Source of the DNA: Amycolatopsis viridis
GTDB lineage: Bacteria; Actinomycetota; Actinomycetes; Mycobacteriales; Pseudonocardiaceae
Length of the DNA stretch: 64,000 nucleotides
Reading direction: 5' to 3'
NCBI RefSeq assembly: GCF_011758765.1
Contig: NZ_JAANOU010000001.1
Span: forward strand, 4,278,001 to 4,342,000
Shown here: in pieces, positions 38,003-46,677 of the stretch
Position numbering within the stretch: the first letter of the stretch is position 1
Layout: each line of letters opens with the position of its first letter
Translations under genes and position numbers: made by a program
The notes under the pieces: model-generated
What the model was told of the DNA's origin: nothing
The model's input: only the letters and a program-made list of their open reading frames with translations
The model's database searches: none

Positions 38003-38064
38003 GTTGATGTGTCATCCTCACCGTGGCACAACTTGGGTGACACGTCAACTATTCCCGCTATACT
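38003..38064 (+). promoter_or_regulatory. Divergent yceI/marR control region with paired operators
   Basis: GTTGATGTGTCA (38003-38014) and TGACACGTCAAC (38038-38049) form an inverted pair matching at 11 of 12 positions. The latter overlaps the marR -35 GTGACA (38037-38042), whose -10 TATACT (38059-38064) is 16 nt away. The ATG follows the -10 by 7 nt, so the marR message is probably leaderless. The pair should let one MarR regulate both directions. Confidence 0.65.
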
Positions 38065-38071
38065 CGGGAGC

Positions 38072-38545
38072 ATGACCCGATGGCTCGACGAGTCCGAACA
38101 GCAGGCGTGGCGCGCGTACGTGACCATGCAGAGCCACCTGAACGCCGCACTGGGCCGCCGGATGCAGGCCGACTCGAAGCTGTCGCTGCCCGATTTCGAG
38201 GTCCTGGTGCAGCTCACCGAGACCCGGGAGGGACGGGTTCGGGTGTTCGAGCTGGCCCGGGCGCTGGACTGGGAGAAGAGCCGGCTGTCCCACCACCTGC
38301 GCCGCATGCAGAAGCGCGGACTGGTGGCGCGCGAGGAGTGCCCGGACGACGCGCGCGGCGCCTACATCGCAGTGACACCCGAAGGCCGGGAGGCGATCGA
38401 GCAGGCCGCGCCGCACCACGTGGAGACCGTGCGCGAGCTGGTGTTCGACGTCCTGACCCCGGATCAGGTGGACGCCCTGCGGGCGATCTCCGAGCGGATC
38501 CTCGCCGCGGTCCGCCCGGAGGACTGGGCTCAGGACCGCAAGTAG
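38072..38545 (+). CDS. MarR family transcriptional regulator
   Basis: A 157-residue winged-helix protein. Helix-turn-helix RVFELARALDWEKSRLSHHLRRMQKRGLV and wing CPDDARGAYIAVTPEG are clear. It begins at ATG 38072, 7 nt after a -10 TATACT. It is divergent from yceI and likely represses yceI and itself through the TTGA.GTGTCA sites between them. The 3' end overlaps the convergent SDR gene by 16 bp. Confidence 0.9.
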   Translation: MTRWLDESEQQAWRAYVTMQSHLNAALGRRMQADSKLSLPDFEVLVQLTETREGRVRVFELARALDWEKSRLSHHLRRMQKRGLVAREECPDDARGAYIAVTPEGREAIEQAAPHHVETVRELVFDVLTPDQVDALRAISERILAAVRPEDWAQDRK

Positions 38546-39285
38546 GAGGCGCCGTTGACGTCGAGGATGGCACCGGCGGCCCATTCGGCCCCGGCCGAGG
38601 CGAGGTAGACGACCGCGGCGGCGATCTCACCCGGTTCGGCGACCCGGCCGAACGGCGACTGCGCCCGCAACGCCGCGCCCCGCTCCCCCGTCAGCCAGTC
38701 CGCGACCCGCTCGGTGGCGATGAACCCCGGCGCGACGGCGCTGACCGCGATGCCGTGCGGCGCGAGGTGCACGGCGAGCGACTGGCCCAGCGAGTGCAAC
38801 GCGGCCTTGGTCGCCCCGTACGCCGGGTGGTCCGGTTCGCCGCGGAAGGCGCCACGCGAACCGACGTTGACCACCCGACCGCGGGCGCCACGGGCGATCA
38901 TGTGCCGGGCGACGCAGAACGTGAGGTCAGCCGCGCCGAGCAGGTTGACCTCGACCGACTGCCGCCACACCGCGCGCCAGTGCTCGAACGTGGTCTCCGC
39001 CAGCGGGTGCGCCGTCTCGGTGGTGGTCACCACGGCGGCGTTGTTGACCAGCACGTCGACACCGCCGAGCGCCTCCTCGGCGGTGTCGGCGATGACCCGC
39101 GCGTCCCGGATGTCGCCCTGCACGAGCGCGTGGCCGTCGCCGGGCAGGGCGGCGAGCGTGGCTTCCGCGGCCACCCGGTTGGCGTTGAAGTGCACCGCGA
39201 CCCGGTCACCGCGCTCGGCGAACGCCGTCGCGATCGCGCGGCCCAGGCCGGCCGAGGCACCGGTGACGAGGACTCCGCGGCTCAT
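38530..39285 (-). CDS. SDR family NAD(P)-dependent oxidoreductase
   Basis: A 251-residue classical short-chain dehydrogenase. The cofactor motif [17 protein letters not shown], and catalytic Ser/Tyr/Lys (NVGSRGAF ... YGATKAAL) are present. An Asn (FNANR) after beta-2 suggests NADP preference. It is translationally coupled to the upstream VOC gene (ATGA) and probably oxidises or reduces the product of that enzyme. Substrate is unknown. Confidence 0.9.
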   Translation of the reverse strand: MSRGVLVTGASAGLGRAIATAFAERGDRVAVHFNANRVAAEATLAALPGDGHALVQGDIRDARVIADTAEEALGGVDVLVNNAAVVTTTETAHPLAETTFEHWRAVWRQSVEVNLLGAADLTFCVARHMIARGARGRVVNVGSRGAFRGEPDHPAYGATKAALHSLGQSLAVHLAPHGIAVSAVAPGFIATERVADWLTGERGAALRAQSPFGRVAEPGEIAAAVVYLASAGAEWAAGAILDVNGASYLRS

Positions 39286-39701
39286 CGGGCGAACAACTGG
39301 GACTCGTCGCGGAACGCCTTGAACTCCAGGGCGTTGCCGGCCGGATCGTGCAGGAACATCGTCCACTGCTCCCCCTTCTCGCCCGCGAACCGCTGGTAGG
39401 GCTCGATGACGAACCGCGTCCCTGCGGCCCGGAGCCGGTCGGCCAGCTCGTGGAACGCGTCCACGGTCAGCACCAGCCCGAAGTGCGGCACCGGGACGTC
39501 GTGGCCGTCCACCGGGTTGCGCCCGGCCTCCGCCCGCGCCCCCTCGACGACGTGGGTGACCACCTGGTGGCCGTGGAAGTTCCAGTCGACCCACTTCGCG
39601 TCGGAGCGCCCCTCGGGCAGGCCGAGCACCCCGCCGTAGAACTCCCGGGCTCGGCGGAGGTCGTCGACCGGGATCGCGAGGTGGAATGCGGGACGAGTCA
39701 T
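39282..39701 (-). CDS. VOC family protein (glyoxalase-like)
   Basis: A 139-residue VOC protein. [21 protein letters not shown] and [16 protein letters not shown] give the paired His/Glu metal sites. The [11 protein letters not shown] and ALEFKAF segments resemble bleomycin-resistance/dioxygenase members. The start ATG 39701 has AGGAGG nearby; the promoter is TTGACA-18-CAAGCT on the minus strand. It forms an operon with SDR and is divergent from a GntR regulator. Confidence 0.88.
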   Translation of the reverse strand: MTRPAFHLAIPVDDLRRAREFYGGVLGLPEGRSDAKWVDWNFHGHQVVTHVVEGARAEAGRNPVDGHDVPVPHFGLVLTVDAFHELADRLRAAGTRFVIEPYQRFAGEKGEQWTMFLHDPAGNALEFKAFRDESQLFAR

Positions 39702-39731
39702 CGAGCGGTCCTCCTTGTCGTCGGTGGGCCC

Positions 39732-39765
39732 AGCTTGACCGAGCCGGGGCAGCAATGTCAACATT
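39732..39765. promoter_or_regulatory. Divergent VOC-SDR/gntR promoter with AATGT-ACATT operator
   Basis: The minus-strand promoter has -35 TTGACA (39756-39761) and -10 CAAGCT (39732-39737) 18 nt apart. The palindrome AATGTCAACATT (39754-39765) covers that -35. A plus-strand TTGACC (39735-39740) may be the gntR -35. The palindrome resembles GntR/FadR-type half-sites, supporting control by the adjacent regulator. Confidence 0.6.
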
Positions 39766-39770
39766 CGAAC

Positions 39771-40430
39771 ATGCAGCCCGCCCGGCGGCGCGGCCTGGCC
39801 GAGGAGGCCGCCGACCGCATCCGCGACGAGATCCTCGCCGGCCGGTTCGCGCCCGGCAGTGCCCTGCGGGAGGTCGAGCTGGCCGCGTCCCTGCGGGTCA
39901 GCCGCGGGTCGGTGCGGGAGGGCCTGGCGATCCTGGAGCGGGAAGGCCTGGTGCACAGCGAGTGGCACCGGGGCACGCGGATCATCGGGCTGACCGAGAC
40001 CGACATCATCGAGGTGTACGCGGTCCGCGCCGCGCTGGACCGGCTCGCGACGCTGACCGCGGCCCGGCGCGGACGGCCGGAGCAGTTCGACGAGCTGGAC
40101 CAGCTGGTCGCGACGATGGAGCGGGAGACCCGGGGCGCCGCCGACGGCGGACGGCTGGTGGCGCTGGACATCGAGTTCCACGACTGCGTGTACGCGATGG
40201 CCGGCAACGGCCGGCTGACCAGCGCGTGGGAGGCCGTGCGGTCGCAGGTGCACCTCTTCCAGGCCCACCGGGTGCGGCTGTCGCACGAGCACTACCGGAC
40301 CCGCGTGGTCGGCGAGCACCGGGAACTGGCGGCCCTGCTGCGTGCCGGGCGCGTCGAGGGGCTCGGCGACCTGGCGGAGGAGCACGTGCAATCGGCGTGC
40401 CGCGGACTGCTCGACAGCCTCCAGGCCTGA
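39771..40430 (+). CDS. GntR family regulator, FCD (FadR) subfamily
   Basis: A 219-residue regulator. The N-terminal winged helix includes [30 protein letters not shown] and the wing WHRGTRI. The C-terminal FCD helical domain has metal/ligand histidines in [10 protein letters not shown], and in [15 protein letters not shown] regulators bind organic acids or metal-bound ligands. ATG 39771 is at most a few nt from the promoter. It likely represses the divergent VOC-SDR operon. Confidence 0.9.
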   Translation: MQPARRRGLAEEAADRIRDEILAGRFAPGSALREVELAASLRVSRGSVREGLAILEREGLVHSEWHRGTRIIGLTETDIIEVYAVRAALDRLATLTAARRGRPEQFDELDQLVATMERETRGAADGGRLVALDIEFHDCVYAMAGNGRLTSAWEAVRSQVHLFQAHRVRLSHEHYRTRVVGEHRELAALLRAGRVEGLGDLAEEHVQSACRGLLDSLQA

Positions 40431-40513
40431 CGGCCCCGGCCCGCTCGCCTAGGCTGGTCCTCGCGGCGGCACTACCCAGCCGTGGTCGCCGAGACGGGGA
40501 ACGAGGGGTCGCC

Positions 40514-41350
40514 ATGGGCCGCGTGACGGTGCGACGTCCGGTGCGGAAGCTGACCGGCGACGGGCAGCACCGCCGGGCCGATCTGCTGGCGGCCGAGGAG
40601 CCGCTGGAGCTGCGGGTCGGCGGCGCGGCGCTGGCCGTCACCATGCGCACCCCCGGGCACGACGTGGAGCTCGCGCACGGGTTCCTGCTGTCCGAGGGCG
40701 TCATCGGCGCGCGCGACGACGTGTTCGCCGCCCGCTACTGCGACGGCGTGGACGACCAGGGACGCAACACCTACAACGTGCTCGACCTGACCCTGGCCGA
40801 CGGTGTCGCACCGCCGGAGACCGGCGTGGAACGGAACTTCTACACCACGTCCTCGTGCGGGGTGTGCGGCAAGGCGGCACTCGACGCGGTGAAACTCAAG
40901 ACCCGGTTCCCGCCCGGGCAGTCGGCGTTCGCCGTCACGACCGAGGTGCTCGCCGGGTTGCCGGACGCGCTGCGGGCCCAGCAGCGCGTTTTCGCCAGCA
41001 CGGGCGGTCTGCACGCCGCCGGGTTGTTCCGCGCCGACGGGTCGCTGCTGGCCGTGCGGGAGGACGTGGGGCGGCACAACGCGGTCGACAAGGTGCTCGG
41101 CTGGGCGTTGCTGGAGGGCCGGGTACCGCTGTCGGACTGCGGGCTGCTCGTGTCCGGGCGGGCGTCGTTCGAACTGGTGCAGAAGGCCGCGATGGCGGGC
41201 ATCCCGTTCCTCGCCGCGGTGTCCGCGCCGTCCTCGCTGGCGGTCGAACTGGCCGAGGAGAACGGCATGACCCTGGTCGGGTTCCTGCGCGGGACGAGCA
41301 TGAACCTCTACACCGGCGACCAGCGCGTGCTGGAGCCGGCACGGGCGTGA
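40514..41350 (+). CDS. fdhD: Formate dehydrogenase accessory sulfurtransferase FdhD
   Basis: A 278-residue FdhD, which carries sulfur from a cysteine desulfurase (IscS) to the molybdenum cofactor of formate dehydrogenase. The active-site Cys pair is Cys115 and Cys118 in [23 protein letters not shown] and [17 protein letters not shown] are family signatures. The start ATG 40514 follows a purine-rich GAGGGG. No formate dehydrogenase or molybdopterin gene lies in the window, so it acts in trans. It is convergent with an LLM oxidoreductase gene 3 bp away. Confidence 0.93.
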   Translation: MGRVTVRRPVRKLTGDGQHRRADLLAAEEPLELRVGGAALAVTMRTPGHDVELAHGFLLSEGVIGARDDVFAARYCDGVDDQGRNTYNVLDLTLADGVAPPETGVERNFYTTSSCGVCGKAALDAVKLKTRFPPGQSAFAVTTEVLAGLPDALRAQQRVFASTGGLHAAGLFRADGSLLAVREDVGRHNAVDKVLGWALLEGRVPLSDCGLLVSGRASFELVQKAAMAGIPFLAAVSAPSSLAVELAEENGMTLVGFLRGTSMNLYTGDQRVLEPARA

Positions 41351-41353
41351 CGG

Positions 41354-42256
41354 TCAGATCCGGGGCATGACCTCGGCGGCGAGACGTTCCATCTGCTCGA
41401 ACTGGTCGGCGAACGGGGTGAACAGGATCAGCTCGGCACCCGCCTCGGCCACCTCGCGCACCCCGGCCACGCACTCCTCCGGCGTGCCGGCGACCGCGAC
41501 CGCCTCCAGCCCGCGCTTGCCGTAGATGGCGGCGAGACCGTCGGCCGCGTGGCGGCGCGCGGCGTCGCCGTCGTCGTCGATCGCGATGTAGACCCGCTTG
41601 GCGACCCGGAAGTCGTCGCGCCCGGCCTCGGCGAGCAGCTCGCGCACCGTCCGGACCTGACCGGCGAACGCCGTCGTGGTCGCGGAGCCCGCACCGAAGA
41701 AGCCGTGACCGAACCGGACGGCACGCTTGAGGGCATTGGGGTGGCTGCCGCCGAACCACAACGGCGGCCCGGGTTTCTGGAACGGTTTGGGTTCCATCGC
41801 CGCGCCCTCCAGCTGCCAGAAGCGCCCGCCGAAGTCGACCGTGTCCTCCGCCCACAGGGCTTTGACCAGGCGGATGCCCTCGGTGAACCGGGCGACGTGG
41901 GCGTCGCCGTCGATGCCGAACGCCCCGAAGGGCCGGTTGCGGCCGCCGCTGCCGACACCGACCTCCAGGCGGCCGCGGCTGAGCTGGTCCAGCGTCGCGA
42001 GGCTCTTGGCCAGGTGCACCGGGCTGTGCAGCGGGGTGACGTAGACGGCGCAGCCCAGGCGCAGCCGCTCCGTGCAGGCGAACGCGTAGGCCATCGTCTC
42101 ACTGGGCGCGAGGTGCGGGAACCGGCCGAGCGTCTGCTCCTGGGTCCAGCCGCTGTCGAACCCCAGTTCCTCCGCCCGGCAGACATAGGCGCGGAAGGCG
42201 CCGGGGTCGAACGTGCCGTCGGCGACGAACTGCGGAATGGAAATCGCGAACCGCAT
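41354..42256 (-). CDS. LLM class flavin-dependent oxidoreductase (luciferase-like, probably F420)
   Basis: A 300-residue TIM-barrel bacterial-luciferase-like protein. N-terminal RFAISIPQF and SGWTQEQTLGRFPHLAPSETMAY plus VGVGSGGRNRPFGAFG and PPLWFGGSHPNALKRA match the LLM/F420-dependent group common in actinobacteria. It likely reduces or oxidises an unknown substrate with F420 or FMN. It starts at ATG 42256. It is divergent from the Tat esterase gene with ~90 nt between. Confidence 0.88.
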   Translation of the reverse strand: MRFAISIPQFVADGTFDPGAFRAYVCRAEELGFDSGWTQEQTLGRFPHLAPSETMAYAFACTERLRLGCAVYVTPLHSPVHLAKSLATLDQLSRGRLEVGVGSGGRNRPFGAFGIDGDAHVARFTEGIRLVKALWAEDTVDFGGRFWQLEGAAMEPKPFQKPGPPLWFGGSHPNALKRAVRFGHGFFGAGSATTTAFAGQVRTVRELLAEAGRDDFRVAKRVYIAIDDDGDAARRHAADGLAAIYGKRGLEAVAVAGTPEECVAGVREVAEAGAELILFTPFADQFEQMERLAAEVMPRI

Positions 42257-42348
42257 GACGACGACACTAGCGGTACCGGGTGTATCACCGTGGGGATTTC
42301 GCGCGACAAGAGAGTCGAGACTGATGTTGAATGGCCCGGGAGGCCCAG

Positions 42349-43263
42349 GTGACCGAGGACGAAGCGACCGAGCCGCGCAGGCGGCCCAGCCGCCGTTCGG
42401 TGCTGATCGCAGGGGCTTCGGGCCTGGGTATCGCCGCGTTCGCCGCCGGTACCGCCACCGGGGTGCTACCGGTGAGCGAGGCCGTGCAGCGGGTGCTGGG
42501 GGTGACGTCGTCCTCGCCCGCCACGCAGATCGGCGTGGCGAAGGTCGAACGGGTGTGGTCGCGCTACCGCAACCGGATGGTCGACCTGGTGATGTTGCTG
42601 CCGTCGAAGTCGCCACCGCCGAACCTGCCGATGTCGCTGCTGCTGCACGGCCTGCACGGGCGGGCGCGGACGGCGGCGCCGACCGGGACGCTCGCCGAGC
42701 TGGCCAGCCAGGTCGCGCGCAAGCGGATTCCGCCGTACGGGTTCGTCGCGGTGGACGGCGGCGACAGCTACTGGCACGAGAACGTCCCGGGCGACGACCC
42801 GATGGGGATGCTGCTCGAAGAGGTCCCGCAGTGGCTCCGGGAACGCGGCCTGGGCGGCACCGACGGTCTGCCGTTCGCCTGCACCGGCATGTCGATGGGC
42901 GGTTTCGGCGCACTGCTGTACGCGCGCCGGCGCGCCGAGCGCCGGGAGCCGGCCGGGGCGCTGGCGTTGATGGCGCCGGCGCTCATCCTGTCGTGGCCGG
43001 AGATGAGCAAGCGGAACGCCTTCCACGACGAGGCGGACTGGGCGTCGATGGACCCGCTGAAACACCTCGACGCGACGGCCGGCACCCCGACCGCCGTGTG
43101 GTGCGGTACGGAAGACGCGTTCGTCGCCGGCGCCCGGCGCTTCATCACCGCGCTGAAGCCGGAGATCGGCTACACGGCGAAGGGCAAACACGGCGACTCG
43201 TTCAACCGCACCGTGGTACCCAGCCTGATCAGCTTCCTGGGCAGGCACCGCCCCACGGCATGA
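42349..43263 (+). CDS. Tat-exported alpha/beta hydrolase (esterase-like)
   Basis: A 304-residue protein with a twin-arginine signal (RRPSRRSVLIAGASGLGIAAFAAG). The nucleophile elbow is GMSMGGFG (Ser182), the Asp is in CGTEDAFV and the His in KGKHGDSF. The fold resembles esterase D / mycolyl-transferase-like hydrolases. GTG 42349 is chosen because GGGAGG (42338-42343) lies 5 nt before it; ATG 42331 has no Shine-Dalgarno. It should act outside the cell or on the outer face of the membrane. The substrate is unknown. Confidence 0.85.
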   Translation: MTEDEATEPRRRPSRRSVLIAGASGLGIAAFAAGTATGVLPVSEAVQRVLGVTSSSPATQIGVAKVERVWSRYRNRMVDLVMLLPSKSPPPNLPMSLLLHGLHGRARTAAPTGTLAELASQVARKRIPPYGFVAVDGGDSYWHENVPGDDPMGMLLEEVPQWLRERGLGGTDGLPFACTGMSMGGFGALLYARRRAERREPAGALALMAPALILSWPEMSKRNAFHDEADWASMDPLKHLDATAGTPTAVWCGTEDAFVAGARRFITALKPEIGYTAKGKHGDSFNRTVVPSLISFLGRHRPTA

Positions 43264-43274
43264 CGAACCGGGCC

Positions 43275-43307
43275 ACCGCCACGCGGCTCGCGTCGCGCCG
43301 TGGCGGT
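43275..43307. terminator. Hairpin between convergent esterase and hypothetical gene
   Basis: Perfect 9-bp arms ACCGCCACG (43275-43283) and CGTGGCGGT (43299-43307) with a 15-base loop, 11 nt after the esterase stop and 2 nt after the stop of the opposite gene. It could terminate both. Confidence 0.55.
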
Positions 43308-43309
43308 CG

Positions 43310-43711
43310 TCAGCGGACTGAGCGGCCCAGCGCCGAGATCAGCCACAGTCCGAGGAGCGTCGCCGTGAAGAGCAGGCTCGTCCAGGTCAGCAGGGGACGG
43401 AACTCGGTGCCCGCCCGGCGCACCCGGGTCAACGCGTAGAACCCGAAGCCGAGCACCGGGAGCGGGATCGCGGGCAGCACCGACAACCGCACGGGGGCGG
43501 CGACCACGCACGCCAGCGCCATCAGGCTCAGCAGACCGAGCATGACGCGGTGCAGCACCACACTGCTGAGGTACGGCGCGATGATCCGGAAGGTGAGGTC
43601 AGTGATGCCGCGCACGTCGTCCCGCCCCTCCGGAACGACGTTGTCCCCGGCCGTCACGACCGGAGCGGTGCCTTCACCGGCACCCGAACGGCCAGCCCCC
43701 TCCACGCTCAT
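43310..43711 (-). CDS. Hypothetical membrane protein
   Basis: I do not recognise a family. The 133-residue frame has a polar, Gly/Ala-rich N-terminal ~45 residues and then about three hydrophobic helices (residues ~52-66, 73-90, 108-126) with a short basic loop (TRVRRAG) between the last two. Codon usage is consistent with a real gene. The Shine-Dalgarno is poor. It sits just downstream of clpX on the same strand, so it may be read from the same transcript, but no functional link is visible. Confidence 0.6.
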   Translation of the reverse strand: MSVEGAGRSGAGEGTAPVVTAGDNVVPEGRDDVRGITDLTFRIIAPYLSSVVLHRVMLGLLSLMALACVVAAPVRLSVLPAIPLPVLGFGFYALTRVRRAGTEFRPLLTWTSLLFTATLLGLWLISALGRSVR

Positions 43712-43753
43712 TCGGCTAGCTTAGCGAGCGCGGAGCGGACCGTTGCACAGAGA

Positions 43754-45049
43754 TCAGGCAGTCTTCTCGCCGCGCTCGCTGCTGCGACGACGGGACGGCT
43801 GACGCGACACGATCGTGGGATTGACGTTCTCCCGCACCGTCTGTTCGGTGATCACGACCTTGGCGACGTCGGTGCGGCTCGGGATGTCGTACATCACCGG
43901 CTGCAGCACCTCTTCCATGATCGCGCGCAAACCACGTGCACCGGTGCCCCGCAGCACCGCCTGGTCGGCGATCGCCTCGAGCGCGGTCTTGGTGAACTCG
44001 AGCTCGACGTTGTCCATCTCGAACAACTTCTTGTACTGCTTCACCAGGGCATTGCGCGGCTCGGTCAGGATCCGCACCAGCGAGTGCTTGTCCAGGTGCG
44101 TCACGTTCGCGACCACCGGCAGACGGCCGATGAACTCCGGGATCAGCCCGAACTTGATCAGGTCCTCGGGCATGGTCTCGGAGAAGACGTCGCTCTCCTC
44201 GATTTCGGACTTCGTGCGGATCTCGGCGCCGAAACCCAGCCCGCGCTTGCCGACCCGCTCGTTGATGATCTTCTCCAGGCCCGCGAACGCACCTGCCACG
44301 ATGAACAACACGTTCGTGGTGTCGATCTGGATGAACTCCTGGTGCGGGTGCTTGCGCCCGCCCTGCGGCGGCACCGAGGCCGTCGTGCCCTCCAGGATCT
44401 TCAGCAGCGCCTGCTGCACACCCTCACCGGACACGTCCCGCGTGATCGACGGGTTCTCCGACTTGCGGGCGATCTTGTCGACCTCGTCGATGTAGATGAT
44501 GCCCGTCTCGGCGCGCTTGACGTCGTAGTCGGCCGCCTGGATCAGCTTGAGCAGGATGTTCTCGACGTCCTCGCCGACGTACCCGGCCTCGGTGAGCGCC
44601 GTGGCGTCCGCGATCGCGAACGGCACGTTCAGCATCTTCGCCAGGGTCTGCGCCAGGTAGGTCTTGCCGCACCCGGTGGGCCCGAGCAGCAGGATGTTCG
44701 ACTTGGCGAGCTCGACCGGCTCGTCCTTGGCGTCCTTCGGGCCGGACTTGTCCTCGGACTGGATGCGCTTGTAGTGGTTGTACACCGCCACGGCGAGCGT
44801 GCGCTTCGCGTCGCTCTGGCCGATGATGTACTGGTCGAGGAACTCGTGGATGTCGAGCGGCTTCGGCAGCTCGTCGAGCTTGACGTCGCCGGCCTCGGCC
44901 AGCTCCTCCTCGATGATCTCGTTGCACAGGTCGATGCACTCATCGCAGATGTAGACGCCAGGTCCGGCGATGAGCTTCTTCACCTGTTTCTGGCTCTTCC
45001 CGCAGAAAGAACACTTCAGCAGGTCCCCGCCGTCGCCGATCCGTGCCAT
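43754..45049 (-). CDS. clpX: ATP-dependent Clp protease ATP-binding subunit ClpX
   Basis: A 431-residue AAA+ unfoldase feeding substrates to ClpP. An N-terminal zinc-binding domain (CSFCGKS ... CDECIDLC, about residues 13-43) is followed by Walker A GPTGCGKT, pore loop GYVGED, Walker [11 protein letters not shown], a sensor region and the ClpP-binding IGF-like loop KRGLGFGAE. The start ATG 45049 gives [17 protein letters not shown], standard for the family; the upstream codons are not homologous. It lies downstream of clpP1P2 in a conserved block. Confidence 0.96.
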   Translation of the reverse strand: MARIGDGGDLLKCSFCGKSQKQVKKLIAGPGVYICDECIDLCNEIIEEELAEAGDVKLDELPKPLDIHEFLDQYIIGQSDAKRTLAVAVYNHYKRIQSEDKSGPKDAKDEPVELAKSNILLLGPTGCGKTYLAQTLAKMLNVPFAIADATALTEAGYVGEDVENILLKLIQAADYDVKRAETGIIYIDEVDKIARKSENPSITRDVSGEGVQQALLKILEGTTASVPPQGGRKHPHQEFIQIDTTNVLFIVAGAFAGLEKIINERVGKRGLGFGAEIRTKSEIEESDVFSETMPEDLIKFGLIPEFIGRLPVVANVTHLDKHSLVRILTEPRNALVKQYKKLFEMDNVELEFTKTALEAIADQAVLRGTGARGLRAIMEEVLQPVMYDIPSRTDVAKVVITEQTVRENVNPTIVSRQPSRRRSSERGEKTA

Positions 45050-45218
45050 GACCGTTGACCTGTTCCCCTCCGGTGCGCCTGCCCGGCACACCTGATCGTG
45101 TTCCTGCCCTCGCCGCCGAGCCAGCGGGAAAAACGTGGCCGCTGCCCCTAGACGGTACCCGCCCGGAGCGCCGCGCGGGAGGACCTGCGGGCGCCGGGCG
45201 CCCCGAGACCCTAAACCG

Positions 45219-45256
45219 GGGGCCGGGGCGCACCGGGTAGGACACGCACCGGCCCC
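45219..45256 (-). terminator. Candidate terminator after clpP2
   Basis: Inverted arms GGGGCCGG (45219-45226) and CCGGCCCC (45249-45256) with a 22-base loop, 11 nt past the clpP2 stop. clpX begins about 170 nt further on, so it may have its own promoter. There is no T tract; the call is tentative. Confidence 0.35.
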
Positions 45257-45267
45257 GCGGCGAGGAC

Positions 45268-45897
45268 TCAGCCGATCTGCGACGCCTTGCGGTACGGCAG
45301 CACCTCGTCGATAATGCCGTACTCCTTGGCCTGCTCGGCGGTCAGGATCTTGTCGCGCTCGATGTCCGCACGGACCTCTTCGGCGCTCTTGTTCGTGTGC
45401 TTGGCCAGCGTGGTCTCCATCAGACGGCGGACCCGCTGGATCTCGTTGGCCTGGATCTCCAGGTCCGAGACCTGCCCGTAGGTGCCCTCGGTGGCCGGCT
45501 GGTGGATCAGCACGCGGGCGTTGGGCAGCGCGAGCCGCTTGCCCTTCGTGCCGGCCGCCAGCAGGACCGCAGCCGCCGAGGCGGCCTGACCCAGCGCGAC
45601 GGTCTGGATGTCCGGCCGCACGAACTGCATCGTGTCGTAGATCGCCATCAGCGAGGTGAACGAGCCACCCGGCGAGTTGATGTAGATCGTGATGTCGCGG
45701 TCCGGGTCCTCGTGCTCGAGGTGCAGCAGCTGGGCCATCACGTCGTTGGCCGACGCGTCGTCCACCTGCACGCCGAGGAAGATGACCCGCTCCTCGTACA
45801 GCTTGTTGTACGGGTTGGACTCCTTGACGCCGTAGCTGGTGCGCTCCACGTACGACGGCAGGATGTACCGGGACTGCGGAAGCTGGAAGTTGTTCAT
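45268..45897 (-). CDS. clpP2: ATP-dependent Clp protease proteolytic subunit, ClpP2 type
   Basis: A 209-residue ClpP. The catalytic Ser lies in [14 protein letters not shown] and the His in [26 protein letters not shown] helix and the Asp follow. The sequence AASAAAV (instead of AASMGQF) and its downstream position match the ClpP2 partner of actinobacteria, where ClpP1 and ClpP2 form mixed 14-mers. It starts at ATG 45897, 26 nt after clpP1. Confidence 0.95.
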   Translation of the reverse strand: MNNFQLPQSRYILPSYVERTSYGVKESNPYNKLYEERVIFLGVQVDDASANDVMAQLLHLEHEDPDRDITIYINSPGGSFTSLMAIYDTMQFVRPDIQTVALGQAASAAAVLLAAGTKGKRLALPNARVLIHQPATEGTYGQVSDLEIQANEIQRVRRLMETTLAKHTNKSAEEVRADIERDKILTAEQAKEYGIIDEVLPYRKASQIG

Positions 45898-45923
45898 GAG
45901 AGCTTTCTCCTCGTCAGGCCCGG

Positions 45924-46556
45924 TCAGCGGCTGCCGTTGCTGGACGGGAGCTGGTTCTCCCGGGTGAGGACGTGGTCGACGAAGCCGTACTCCCGCGCCT
46001 CCTCGGCGGTGAACCAGCGGTCCCGGTCGCCGTCGGCGATGATCTGCTCGACCGTCTGGCCGGTCTGCTCGGCGGTGATCCGCGCCAGCTCCTGCTTCCA
46101 CTTGCCGAAGACCTCGGCCTGGATCGCGATGTCGGACGCGGTGCCGCCGACGCCGGCCGACGGCTGGTGCATCAGGATGCGCGCGTGCGGGAGCGAGTAG
46201 CGCTTGCCGGGGGCACCCGAGGACAGCAGGAACTGCCCCATCGAGGCGGCCAGGCCCATCGCGTAGGTCGCCACGTCCGGCTCGATGAGCTGCATCGTGT
46301 CGTAGATGGCGAAGCCGGCCGTCACCGAGCCGCCGGGCGAGTTGATGTAGAAGCGGATGTCGGACTCGGAGTCCTCCGCGGACAGCAGCAGGAGCTGCGC
46401 GGTGATCCGGTTCGCCACCTCGTCGTTGACCTCGGAGCCGAGGACGACGATGCGCTCCTGGAGCAGCCGCTCGTACACCGAGTCGGTCAGATTGAGGCCC
46501 GCGGTCGAGCTGCGTGCCTCTGCCTTGTGCTGCGTCACGTCTGCCTGCCTTTTCAC
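45924..46556 (-). CDS. clpP1: ATP-dependent Clp protease proteolytic subunit, ClpP1 type
   Basis: A 210-residue ClpP with catalytic Ser in [14 protein letters not shown], His in [14 protein letters not shown] and Asp in GDRDRWF. It forms the mixed ClpP1P2 peptidase with the next gene, powered by ClpX or ClpC. GTG 46556 is chosen because GGAGAG lies 8 nt upstream; a GTG at 46538 is also in frame. It sits 121 nt from tig, past a hairpin. Confidence 0.95.
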   Translation of the reverse strand: MKRQADVTQHKAEARSSTAGLNLTDSVYERLLQERIVVLGSEVNDEVANRITAQLLLLSAEDSESDIRFYINSPGGSVTAGFAIYDTMQLIEPDVATYAMGLAASMGQFLLSSGAPGKRYSLPHARILMHQPSAGVGGTASDIAIQAEVFGKWKQELARITAEQTGQTVEQIIADGDRDRWFTAEEAREYGFVDHVLTRENQLPSSNGSR

Positions 46557-46626
46557 CGCTGTGGCTCTCCGCCAGGAGATCCACTGTGCACTGTCGAAGA
46601 TGCTGAGATCTTGTAACCGACCCTAA

Positions 46627-46668
46627 CGAACTCGGGCGGCCCGGCATGCCCGGTACCGCCCAAGTTCG
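46627..46668 (-). terminator. Terminator after tig
   Basis: Arms CGAACTCGGGCGG (46627-46639) and its near-complement (46656-46668), 12 of 13 matching, with a 16-base loop, 9 nt after the tig stop and 70 nt before the clpP1 start. It separates tig from the clp operon. Confidence 0.65.
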
Positions 46669-46677
46669 CTGACAGCT

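Noticed and set aside
43310..43711. Membrane gene next to clpX as a ClpX adaptor
   Set aside because: Nothing in the sequence supports an adaptor role; kept only as a hypothetical membrane protein.
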